A stretch of DNA of 64,000 nt, taken from assembly GCA_030248225.1 (NCBI GenBank), contig JASANE010000090.1, forward strand, positions 1 to 64,000, given 5' to 3'. The notes under the pieces were generated by a model. That model saw only the letters and a list, made by a program, of their open reading frames with translations. It was not told the DNA's origin and searched no databases. The DNA comes from Trileptium ribeirensis. Taxonomy: Eukaryota > Nematoda > Enoplea > Enoplida > Thoracostomopsidae. Shown here one piece after another: positions 47,532 to 56,389 of the stretch. Numbering within the stretch: position 1 is the first letter of the stretch; each line of letters opens with the position of its first letter. The translations under genes were made by a program, and so were the position numbers.

Positions 47532-48086
47532 TGTAACGTTGCCGTTGTCATCGAGTGGAGGCTATGAACCTCTGTGGTTATACTCGTGCACACGAACGTC
47601 CGCCTGAACCAGACGTACCGAGAGAAGCAAGTACAGATAACCCGTTAGTAGCAACTGCAACAAGGTTTCCGACTGCACAAATAGCCGACTACAATCCAGC
47701 CGTTCGTGCAAATAAATGATGTTAAGTGTAGAAAACAGATATTATAGGGTATTGCAACCCACAACTAGTGCAAGAAAACGCAATCTGCACGAAGAAAAGA
47801 CAGAAAAAACTTTTAAACCACGGCTGTAACCACAATTATACATATATACCTTACAAAGAAATGTCATGTTTTGATTTGCGATTTTAAATTACTGGTTCAA
47901 CCACAATATTCGTATAATGCGATAATGTTTACAAAAAATATATATAGAACACAAATAATGCAATTTGCAACAAAACATGATTAACGCATGTTTGTACACT
48001 ACGCATTGAAGCGCGCACCTCCTACAGGCTGGTTCAGACGGCCTGTACGTGCGGAAGATATTACGAAACAAAACAGATTCGTTACA
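47532..48086 (-). repeat. 5' LTR of the Gag/Env-like retroelement (single copy)
   Basis: On the plus strand it runs from TGTAACGTTGCC to GATTCGTTACA, so it has TG...CA ends inside a 7-bp inverted terminus TGTAACG/CGTTACA. Its inner end is next to the primer-binding site. Its outer end abuts a fragment of the hAT MITE at ACAAGCATCG. The partner 3' LTR is absent because the element is truncated, so this call rests on the ends and position, not on a repeat match. Confidence 0.6.
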
Positions 48087-48402
48087 CAAGCATCGAACTG
48101 GCTTTGAATTGTTATCAAACTCCTGCAGGTTATTATGAAAAATTCCTACTGAAATTATGTGCCGTACTTAAGTTTCAGACGGCAAATTGCATAGTTAATC
48201 TTTTTTTTTTTGCTTGGTAGTATTGGAGTTTGAACATTGTATTATATATGTTACATATGTTTGGATCAGAGATGAAGCAAAAATTTGAAAAATTTCCTAA
48301 ACTTTTAAACCGGAATTCCGGTTCCGGTATGGTTTTTGTCCTTTGCCGGAACCGCAACCAGAACACGATTTTCGCCGGAACCGGAATTCCGGTTACTCCC
48401 TG
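48084..48402. mobile_element. hAT-type MITE family, copy 4 (reversed, truncated)
   Basis: Read in reverse it matches the left ~300 bp of copy 1, from the terminus CAGGGAGTAACCGGAATTCC at 48402 back through GTTGCGGTTCCGGCAAAGG and CCTGCAGGAGTTTG to GATGCTTGTG at 48085. There it is cut by the LTR of the retroelement, so the retroelement inserted into this MITE. The other part of the MITE is lost with the 3' half of the retroelement. Confidence 0.75.
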
Positions 48403-50520
48403 ATGACCTCGTGTAGCTTGTTTACGTACTCTCGTGGAAACGTGCTTGACCTCAATATCACTTGCCGGTCGAATGATTTAGTTATTGTTGTGGACGTTGC
48501 TGAATGCGGTGCTTCCGATCATGAAATTGTTGTCGCATAACTTCGATGTCGAGTACACTGAACTACAGCGATGCGTTCCATCAGTTATCGGTACTGGCAG
48601 TCTGTTTACATCCATAGATTTTGTAAAAATTTGAGGTATAAGCAACAATTGATCCTCAGTTGTGTCCACAGTGATAATATAGACGGTCGGTCAGATGGAT
48701 TAAATCTTTCTATTGAATCTACAACAGCTCAGGACACACCAGTACGCCAAATAGCTGTACTACAGTCGCCGGATTGGCTGTGGTTTGATGCAGAGTGTAG
48801 GCGTTTGAAAGCTGACATGAGGAAGATGGAAAGACTGTATCGCAGATTATACATGAGACGTTATAATTTGAAAAGCAAGCTTCCTTTTAGATGTATGTGC
48901 CAAGTGAAAATTAGCGACACTGAAAAATCGATCTTGCCACTGCAAGTAGTTAAAAGACGTGGATTGTTATAAACTCTATGCTGATTGAATTGGCGAAAAC
49001 CACCTAGCACAGTGTATTCATCTGACGATTTTGCTTTTTTCCTCAATGATAAAATAAACAGAATACGATAAGCATTTTAAACTCGATTGCGTACAGACGT
49101 AATCGAACAACTTATAACAAGGAGTACTTGAACCGCATTTCTGTAAATATTGATCCAACAATCTGAATGATTGAAAGAAGCCATGCTAAATGCATTGTCC
49201 TCGAACCTGTCCCACTAAGCTTTATGAAGGGCTACAGCAATGCCCTATCGCCAATACTAATGGAGCAAATAAACAATTCAATTATATAAGACACATTTAC
49301 AGCACGGGAGAAGCCAGCAGTAGTCTACCCGCACCTCAGGCTGTCGAGTTCTGAACAACAGAACATTAACCAGTATCGGCCAGTGTTGAATATATTTTAC
49401 GTCTCTAAATTGCCTGAACGCGCGGTTTTCAGTCAGTTTCGAATCTAGAAGTCAACAGCTGTCTGCCTGAGTATCATTCAGGCTGCCGTAAAACACACTC
49501 AACTGAAACAATGCTATTAAACCTGCGCAGAAACGTATAGGAAAACTGGTCTAGGAACAAACAGATTTTGATTTTGATTTGACAAAGACGATTTTGATCT
49601 CTTTTTATCTAACTACAGCTTTTGACACTGAGGATCGCACACTACTGATTCAACGATTGAAAAGGGTTGGCGTACGGCCGGGAACGTTTCATTGATTCTT
49701 CGAGTGCCTAGATGGTCGCTTACAAGTGGTCTGGATTGGTACCGTTTATTTAGCCAACACTGAATTAGAAGGCGGCGTGCCACAGGGTAGTATCCTTGGA
49801 CCGCTGCTATTTAACATCTATGCTGCATTATACGTTAGTTGACATCTTAACCACAACAGGATTCTAAGCTCTGTGTTATGTAGTGGATGTCTATATCTAC
49901 GAGAGTTTCGAATTGAATTCACTCTATGATACTGTTAACGTGCTGGATGACCTCACGGCTAGGGTTTCCTTTAATAAGATGCAGCTATATGAATCAAAAT
50001 CGAATTGATTTACTTCAGCCTCAAGCCCTTGACAGTTCTTCCTGCAAAGAATGGCACAACCTTCAGGATTGATTAAAGTTTTAGGAGTTGTTCTGGACTC
50101 GCGTTTGTCTTTTACTGATCACATCCAAAATACCTTGCTCGTGTGCAGCTGGGTTTAACGGGAGATATCTCGGCTTCGACCTCGGTGGCTAAATTCCGAG
50201 GTTTCCGCTGCATTCTCCCGGCATTCGTCATGTCCCGCATCGATAATTGTAATGCACTGTATTCAGGCTTACCAATATCACGTCTTGTCCCAATTCGACA
50301 TTAGCTTTATAATGCGGTTCGAATAGCGACACGCACGCAACATCCTGAACACATATCGCGTATCATGCGCTAACTACATTGGCTACCAATTCCACGGCGC
50401 ATTCAATACAAGATGATGATACTGGTATATCAATCACTTTTATACCTGGGTTGGCCACTTCTGAGTAGTTTCGGCCAGAGCCATGGATTAATCCACGGCT
50501 TCACTTCGTCCGCAGATTGT
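48403..50520 (+). pseudogene. CR1/L2-like LINE, endonuclease end and reverse transcriptase
   Basis: The plus strand resumes with LDLNITCRSNDLVIVV and GASDHEIVV, the last blocks of a LINE endonuclease. A linker with SPDWLWFDAECRRLKADMRK and MERLYRRLY follows (48770-48860), then RT blocks in shifting frames: a GCRKTHSTETMLLNLRRNV-type block near 49480, AFDTEDRTLLIQRLKRVG near 49620, and EGGVPQGSILGPLLFNIYAA at 49770-49830. C-terminal LHWLPIPRRIQYKMM lies near 50400. Motif order is that of CR1/L2-type LINEs. The YADD loop is not readable and there are many stops. Its endonuclease start lies at 41437-41765, across the insertion. Confidence 0.75.
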
Positions 50521-50544
50521 TGTAACTGGAATACAAAGGAACCA

Positions 50545-50935
50545 CACAGCAAAGTTTACATTGGGTCGAAATATCCAGAATCATGAAGCCTCGTTTTGAA
50601 CGCATTGACAGTTGAAGCAGAAACAACCCATAGTGGTAGGAGGTTATGCAGCTATAATTCTGCTGACAAAACTGTATTAGTAGCAGTTCAGACAAGCTTT
50701 CTTGAAAGCACGGGGTTGCCTTTAGGGACCACGAGTTCCAACATCTGGTGCCAGACAAAACATGTTTGTCAAACCGTGGTTCGACCAATCCATGCGTAAG
50801 TTTATACATCATGATCAGATCAGGCTCATCTCCCCGGTATCTATCCGAAATGTTGACAATTTCTACAATAGGCAGTCTTGCTGAATCCTTGGCTGCCTTC
50901 CTGACTACACGTTAGCATTGCATCAAATACCAGCT
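50545..50935 (-). pseudogene. Second LINE fragment, RT C-terminus, opposite strand
   Basis: On the minus strand a block like LIMMYKLTHGLVEPRFDKHV (from 50815) is followed, with frameshifts, by LELVVPKGNPVL and WVVSASTVNAFKTRL (about 50640-50595). These are the last blocks of a CR1/L2-like reverse transcriptase. It lies head-on to the plus-strand LINE, so a separate insertion or an inverted duplication is involved. Confidence 0.6.
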
Positions 50936-51868
50936 ATAGATACATTGGTGCGACAATGAGGAACTCACCACCTACGGAGTAACCAGCATTCCGGTTCCGG
51001 TGAAAATCGTGTTGCGGTTGCGGTTCCGGCAAAAGGCAAAAACAATACCAGAACCGGAATTCCAGTTTAAAAATTTTGTTTGAAATTTTCCACATTTTTG
51101 CTTCATTTGTGGATGAAAAATATGTAATATATACACAATGATCAAATTCCAATGCAACTAAACAAAATATATAAAAGATTAACTCAGCAAATTGCAGGCT
51201 GAAACGTAAGCAGGACACTTAATTTCAATAGGAATTTTTCACCTTAATACTGCACGAGTTTGTTAACAAAACAAAGCCAGCTCGATGCTTGTAGCAGCTA
51301 TTTTACACATTCAGAAGTCTACGGGGTATGTTCGAATTAAACCGGTCCAACTCGCAACAGAGTATGGATTATTTAGAAGTACGTAGCTGTAAGCTTCGCT
51401 AACACAAATTGCGTCAAGCACCCGCCAGTGCGCTTATAAACTTTGTAAATCAGTCTACATTGAAGTAACATATCTGCAACGCAGCCAGGAACTGCGTTCT
51501 TGCCAATGAACTGTATTTATTGAAACTGGGCGAGCAGTATAACAGTTTGTCTAATTTATAGCATTCTGATCAGAAAGTTACCATCATTATCATCCAGCTG
51601 GCGGGCACTGGTTGCCCAACGCTAGCCTAAACCATGTCTGTGACCACTGATCAGAAAATTATATTATACCTTCCTTTATATTCTTTTACGACCATATCCT
51701 ACAGAATAACGTACAAAAAACATGTGTGATGGAGAGAGGCATTTGGAGACAGAGGGAAAGTGCTTATTCTCCGCTCCATGTCAGAATGATTAGTTACAAC
51801 AGTGCAATTTGCGCAGGACTGTATAGTGGAAGGCGTTTTTTGCCATGGTTGCTCAGAAACCTACATAT

Positions 51869-52308
51869 TGTAATGTCACAGCCCGAGCCAAGGTGAATAC
51901 GAGTACATTGACTTAGTCTTCTCAAAGCGTTGCTTAGTTTAAACAAAAATTCAATAAAGGTTCTAAATCAAAAACTAACATTTGCGCTATCCATCCACAG
52001 TATTAGTCTTTCCGCCGTATTAAAACACACTCCGTCCGTTCGATCAACTAGGGCCGTATGTACACAGTAAAATTCAATTCATCCGGAAAAACCAACAAGA
52101 AGCCGCCCAAATCATTTCGCCAACAATATGTATTTCAGAAATTGTGTCATCGACACATCAGCAATAAAAATAGACAATGTCGTTCGAAATGTAGATTTCC
52201 CACACCTTTCACTGGATACAATATACCGATTCGCATGTTTCGACTGGAAAACCAAATCCAGCCACCCCATCACATGATCAAGAATTTGCAAGAATATGAA
52301 TCATTTCA
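51869..52308 (-). repeat. 3' LTR of the gypsy element
   Basis: It is 440 bp, from TGTAATGTCACAGCCCGAGCC to AATCATTTCA on the plus strand. It aligns along its whole length with 55266-55707, differing at roughly 5% of positions by eye plus a small TA-repeat indel. ATAT precedes it and follows the other LTR, fitting a 4-bp target duplication. Confidence 0.9.
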
Positions 52309-52323
52309 CTCCTCACCCCTGAG
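52309..52323 (-). promoter_or_regulatory. Polypurine tract next to the 3' LTR
   Basis: On the minus strand CAGGGGTGAGGAG lies immediately before the LTR start TGAAATGATTC. Position and purine content fit the plus-strand primer of an LTR element. Confidence 0.65.
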
Positions 52324-52678
52324 GATAGCACCGGACCCATAGAAGATTAACAAGAACCAAGAAGGCAGGTTAGTGACCAGAATACTCATAGTGGCGTGTA
52401 ATCATAAAAATATTGCCTGGAAGATTATATACACCCGATAATGCATGAAAGTTTACTGAGTATTCAATTCGTTTATGGTGTAGCTAAGATTAAATAGTAA
52501 GAACCTAAAATTGGTTTCTGACTGATTGACATAGTTAGTGGTGAAGAGCTTCAACAATCTCCTCTACGGAGAGTGCTGCGATTGGAAATGTTTGCTGTTG
52601 AAGTTGTTCGATAGACTGATTGATGATAGTTTGCATGCCGAGGTGCAACTCAAACATTCCTGAGTCCACACTAGCAGA

Positions 52679-53676
52679 CTAGTCCGTCTGATGTTTGAAT
52701 AACTGTTCGCCGAACTCAGTGAATTTTGAGCGAAACTGTTCAAATTTCCCAGAGAGATGGCCTATCTTAGACCGTGTCAAAGTCATTTCTTCACCGAGTT
52801 TCTGCTCAAGATGCTCAAGTTTGGTTTTGAATTCGGCTAGTTCATTTTGCCATTGAAGAAACGACTGCGATGAAGTTGGGTCAGATAGTTCAGACATTTT
52901 TTCTGACACTGACATTTGTTCAGATATTTCATCCCCATCGACAAGCTCGATGTTTGGTGGCGTCAAGTCACTCACAGATATCTTATCATCTGCCTTCGAA
53001 GTCGATGGCATCTTCTCGTCACTTTCTGTCGAACGACCAGCCAAGATCGGGGATGTCGACAGAATTGGCTTGCTGTCGGTAGTTAAGGAAGAACGTGAGG
53101 AGTTATTGCCGGAGAGTTACTATAGTTACTTTGTTCGAGATGCTTTAAGAACGTTGACCAGTACGAGCCACTAAAGTTTGTTGTCTGTCCATAAGTCAGA
53201 AGTATGTTTTTGAACTGTTGACGGGTCAACGTGGCGATGAATTTTAGTAGTCGGCGATATATCTGGCTTTGTTCTAGTTGATTAATGTAGATCAAGACTA
53301 ACAGAAAGTGCAAGATTTTGTGAGTGAAAGCAGCCGAACAGTTATACTGCTGCAAGTCGTGATCAGATGGTAGTAAGTCAAGTCGTGAAACAAGTTGTGT
53401 AAAGAAACGCTGTTGAATCAGAATGATGTCGGATATGTTGAACATGTATCTCACGCTACAGTCACAATCACCATAGCGATAGAAGTCCTCAAACCTAATG
53501 CACGCTTCTCCATGATCATTGCGAGACCTTATAGACTGTGGAAGACGTTCAGGTCGCATGCGAAAGCTGTACGGTTTTGGCTTAGTAGTCATGTTAGATT
53601 TCCCGAAGTTTTGATGATTCAACGGTAAGAAAGGTTTTAGAGTAGACGAAGAAGACCAAGATGGAAATGTCCCCAA
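52679..53676 (-). CDS. 3' ORF of the gypsy element, unknown function, one frameshift
   Basis: The first part (53676-53083, 197 codons) starts MGTFPSWSSSS and is mostly helical, with an aromatic/cysteine patch FYRYGDCDCSVRYMF and a moderately hydrophobic helix HKILHFLLVLIYINQ. A second frame, open through the overlap and ending at 52679, is acidic (SDLTPPNIELVDGDE) and ends in a strong coiled coil (ELAEFKTKLEHLEQKLGEE). They probably formed one protein of about 330 residues. There is no signal peptide, clear membrane anchor, cysteine-rich ectodomain or zinc knuckle, so it does not look like a usual Env or Gag. The position between integrase and the 3' LTR is where env normally sits. Confidence 0.5.
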
Positions 53677-53854
53677 GATAATAAATTTAAATAATAGGTT
53701 AAATTAATAAATGTAAAATAGTAAATTAGAATAAATAAATAAATATTTGCACTCTTAATTTCATCTGAAATGAGCTAAGATATAATATATAAAGACCGAA
53801 AAGTTAATATAATATTTACACCTTAAGATTATGTTTATAAGTCTAATAAGTTGT
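53677..53854. other. A/T-rich spacer between integrase and 3' ORF
   Basis: The spacer is made of AATAAATAAATAAATATT-like runs. It may hold a splice acceptor or promoter for the 3' ORF. None is clear. Confidence 0.4.
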
Positions 53855-55265
53855 TTAGTTTCGGTTGCGACGAGGTCTGAAGTGATATCGACTGCTTGTA
53901 TTAGATTCCGAAGTTGGGCCTTCTATGCGAGTTGGAATATTCTCAGAAACCGGGATATGTACGCGTTCAACATCGTTAGTATCGGAACTACCTGATGATG
54001 CAAAGTTTGAGCGTGGGACATAAGGGCCATAAAAGTGCTTTAATTGAGTGACGTTCAACCGAAAGCTGGGTTTATCAGGGTAGTCGCATGCTCGAATGAG
54101 AGCGGTAGCTGGATTAACATCTAATATCCTGTAAGGGCCTCTCCATGGGTGCCCCAATTTTGTAGTTAAGCCCTTAGTTCTCTTTAACCTAAAAAGTAGT
54201 GGTCGATCACCAACTCCGAAGTTGTGCTCTTTAGACCCACGATCATGGTACGACTTCTGTCTTGCCTGTGAAGTAACAATAACTTTTAGTGCAGTTTTCC
54301 ACGCATGAGACAGTTTCTTAGTTATTTCCGTAGCATAGTTTTGCTCATTAGCTGTGGTTCTGGGGTCCGAAAATAGAGCTATATCGGACGGTAAGTATGG
54401 GTCCCTACCAAACAGCAAGTAGAAAGGGCTTTCATTAGTTGATTCCTGAACACTGGTGCGATAAGCAAACAGAATATATGGTAAGTACTCATCCCAGTCA
54501 TTTTGTTGGGCATTAGTGTACATGGACAACATATTAGACATGGTGTGATTAAATTTTTCTACAAACCCATCGCATTTGGGATTAAAAGGCGTAGTATTTA
54601 CCTTACGTGTATTTAGTAGCTTGCAAATTTGCTTAACTGTATCACTCAGGAAGTTGGTTCCTCTGTCGCTTAGCAGTTGTTTGGGTGCCCCGTGGACACA
54701 CATGAATTTTTCCACAATTAGTTTAGAAATGGTCTCAGCAGTTATATCCATAGTAGGGTATGCTTCGACCCATTTGGTAAGATATTCACTAATGACGACA
54801 ATATATTTTTTGCCGTGCTTGTACCGTGGAAGCGGTCCGAAACAATCGATTGCAATTCTATCAAAAGGTTTGGTTACCTCAGTCGGCTGCAGTGGTACTT
54901 TTCCTGCTGTAGCCTTGCCTTCCTTAGTTTGACACGAAAGACAACGTTTAACATAGTCTGAAACATCACTGTTCATCTTAGGCCAGTAGTAGTATGTCAT
55001 AATTTTGCTCAAAGTTTTGTGAACACCTATGGACCACCAAAGATATCGTCATAATGGATTTGCAGTATTTCTGGCCGTAGTGCTACGGGTACCACTAATA
55101 GAAGTTTGTCCTTGTAACGCTTATAGAGTACACCATTTTGTAGTTGGTAGTACCTAGATAGTTCGTAGGAACTATTTTCAGTTAAGCGATTAATTAATAA
55201 CGCGATATCCTTGTTTTGAGTTTGTAATTGTTTTATCTTTTCTTCCCGAGTACGACCTCCAAAAA
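53855..55265 (-). CDS. Gypsy integrase with intact D,D35E core
   Basis: The main frame 55012-53855 (385 codons) contains the second half of the zinc finger (CLSC at residues 24-27), then the catalytic core with Asp56 (IAIDCFGPLP), Asp116 (LLSDRGTNFL) and Glu152 (CDGFVEKFNHTM). That is the D,D35E spacing. The C-terminal GPY/F-like module (HPWRGPYRILDVNP, LKHFYGPY) precedes a basic tail FRPRRNRN. No chromodomain is seen. Upstream to 55265 the pre-integrase linker is open in another frame (one frameshift near 55025, at the HHCC finger) and then meets the 5' LTR. Integrase inserts the cDNA by strand transfer. The core looks intact, but the finger is broken and the start of pol is gone. Confidence 0.9.
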
Positions 55266-55707
55266 TGTAATGTCACATCCCGAGCCAAGGCGAATACGAG
55301 TACATTGACTTAGTCTTCTCAAAGCGTTCCTTAGTTTAAACAAAAATTCAACAAAGGTTCTAAATCAAAAACTAACATTTGCGCTATCCATCCACAGTAT
55401 TAGTCTTTCCGCCGTATTAAAACACACTCCGCCCGTTCGATCGACTAAGGCCCTATATACACAGTAAAGTTCAATTCATCCGGAAAAACCAACAAGAAGC
55501 CGCCTAAATCATTTCGTCAACCATATATATATATAAGAAATTGTATCATCGACACATCAGCAATAAAAATTGACAATGTCGTTCGAAATGTTGATTTCCC
55601 ACACCTTTCACTGGATACAATATACCGATTCGCACGTTTCGACTAGAAAACCAAATCCAGCCACCCCATCACACGATCAAGGATTTACAAGAATATAAAT
55701 CATTTCA
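55266..55707 (-). repeat. 5' LTR of the gypsy element
   Basis: It is 442 bp, TGTAATGTCACATCCCGAGCC to AATCATTTCA on the plus strand, and is the partner of 51869-52308. It adjoins the integrase linker on its inner side with no recognisable primer-binding site, and ATAT plus MITE sequence on its outer side. Confidence 0.9.
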
Positions 55708-55795
55708 ATATTAATTGATAAATAAACATTATTACCTTCCTCAGTCTCTTCAAAGTTCCAGAAATGCAATAGTACCATTGCAATACATTGAGTTT

Positions 55796-56267
55796 AATGT
55801 AAAAGCTGGCAGCAGACGCCCACCGTCTGGAAGTGTTCCAAAACAGTTGTCTTCGGCGAATCCTCGGAATACGACTTATCGACAGGGTTCCCATCAACAC
55901 ACTACACCGGCTGGCCAACAACCAGTTATCAATTGAGTCAGAAATCCGTAAACGTCGATTGAAGCTCTTTGGTCACGTCGCTCGTATGCATCATTCGAGA
56001 ATCGCGCGAGCGTCGCTTTTTCCTAATCGCCCTTTGACGTGGCACAAACGACAAGGTGGTCAAATCAAAACTTGGACAAAAACAATCAACGACGATCTGT
56101 CCCGAGTACATCCACGTTATTGTGTGCAATCCGCGATCGAAGATGCTCAAAATCGTCCGATGTGGCGTGGTCTGATTCGCGATGTCATGATGGCGCCGAA
56201 AGCGACGGGACGGTCGATTCCATTCCAACGCTGAGCCGGCATAAGTCAAGTCAAGTCAATGTAAAAG
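55796..56267 (+). pseudogene. LINE 3' fragment with target duplication
   Basis: 55806-56257 encodes the C-terminal domain of an RTE-like LINE in one frame (133 codons from 55833): FQNSCLRRILGIRL, IRKRRLKLFGHVARM and RPMWRGLIRDVMM. The 3' end is the short repeat AAGTCAAGTCAAGTC. AATGTAAAAG occurs on both sides (55796-55805 and 56258-56267) and once in uninterrupted MITE copies, so it is a 10-bp target duplication. This is a severely 5'-truncated insertion. The frame is still open to its stop, suggesting it is young. Confidence 0.9.
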
Positions 56268-56389
56268 TTAATTTTAATACTTTTAAATCCATTGTACCTT
56301 CTTTTCTTCCTTCACCTGTTTTACTCTATATAAGTTTCGAAGACCAGGTTCTGGATCCGGCTTAAATGGACGGTTCCGGTTATTCCCTG

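Larger units (their letters stand above)
41770..48086 (-). mobile_element. LTR retroelement with Gag - SGNH-like - Env-like - protease order, 3'-truncated
   Basis: The element reads right to left: 5' LTR (48086-47532), a tRNA-Leu-type primer site (47529-47512), Gag with zinc knuckles, a second frame with an SGNH-hydrolase-like segment, an unknown ORF, an envelope-like ORF, and a retropepsin in the same frame as the envelope tail. No reverse transcriptase or integrase follows, because sequence switches to the split LINE at about 41770. No 3' LTR is present. Most frames carry only a few in-frame stops or single shifts, so it is old but legible. In described gypsy, BEL/Pao and vertebrate retroviruses env lies 3' of pol. 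Here it precedes the protease. Confidence 0.7.
51869..55707 (-). mobile_element. Ty3/gypsy LTR retrotransposon, internal deletion derivative
   Basis: Two LTRs (440 and 442 bp) bound a 2,957-bp interior. The minus-strand interior holds the C-terminal part of pol (integrase) and a 3' ORF region, but no gag, protease, RT or RNase H. The 5' LTR runs straight into the linker that precedes integrase, so about the first half of the element was removed cleanly at the LTR edge. A purine-rich tract is next to the 3' LTR. Target duplication ATAT and insertion inside a hAT MITE fix its borders. Any mobility would have to be supplied in trans. Confidence 0.9.
50973..56389. mobile_element. hAT-type MITE family, copy 5, split by two younger insertions
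   Basis: The left part 50973-51868 starts near CGGAGTAACCAGCATTCC and follows copy 1. The MITE continues at 55708-55805 (TAATTGATAAATAAACATTATTACC) and again at 56258-56389, ending GGTTCCGGTTATTCCCTG. Between these lie a gypsy element (51869-55707) and a LINE 3' fragment (55806-56257). Removing both restores colinearity with copies 1 and 3. No clear 8-bp duplication remains at its outer ends. Confidence 0.8.

Noticed and set aside
52058..52342. A 94-codon plus-strand frame
   Set aside because: It lies inside the gypsy LTR and is not kept in the other LTR copy.
55240..55265. Primer-binding site next to the gypsy 5' LTR (TGGAGGTCGTACTCGGG)
   Set aside because: It does not resemble any tRNA 3' end I know and is in frame with the integrase linker, so it is pol sequence brought to the LTR by deletion.
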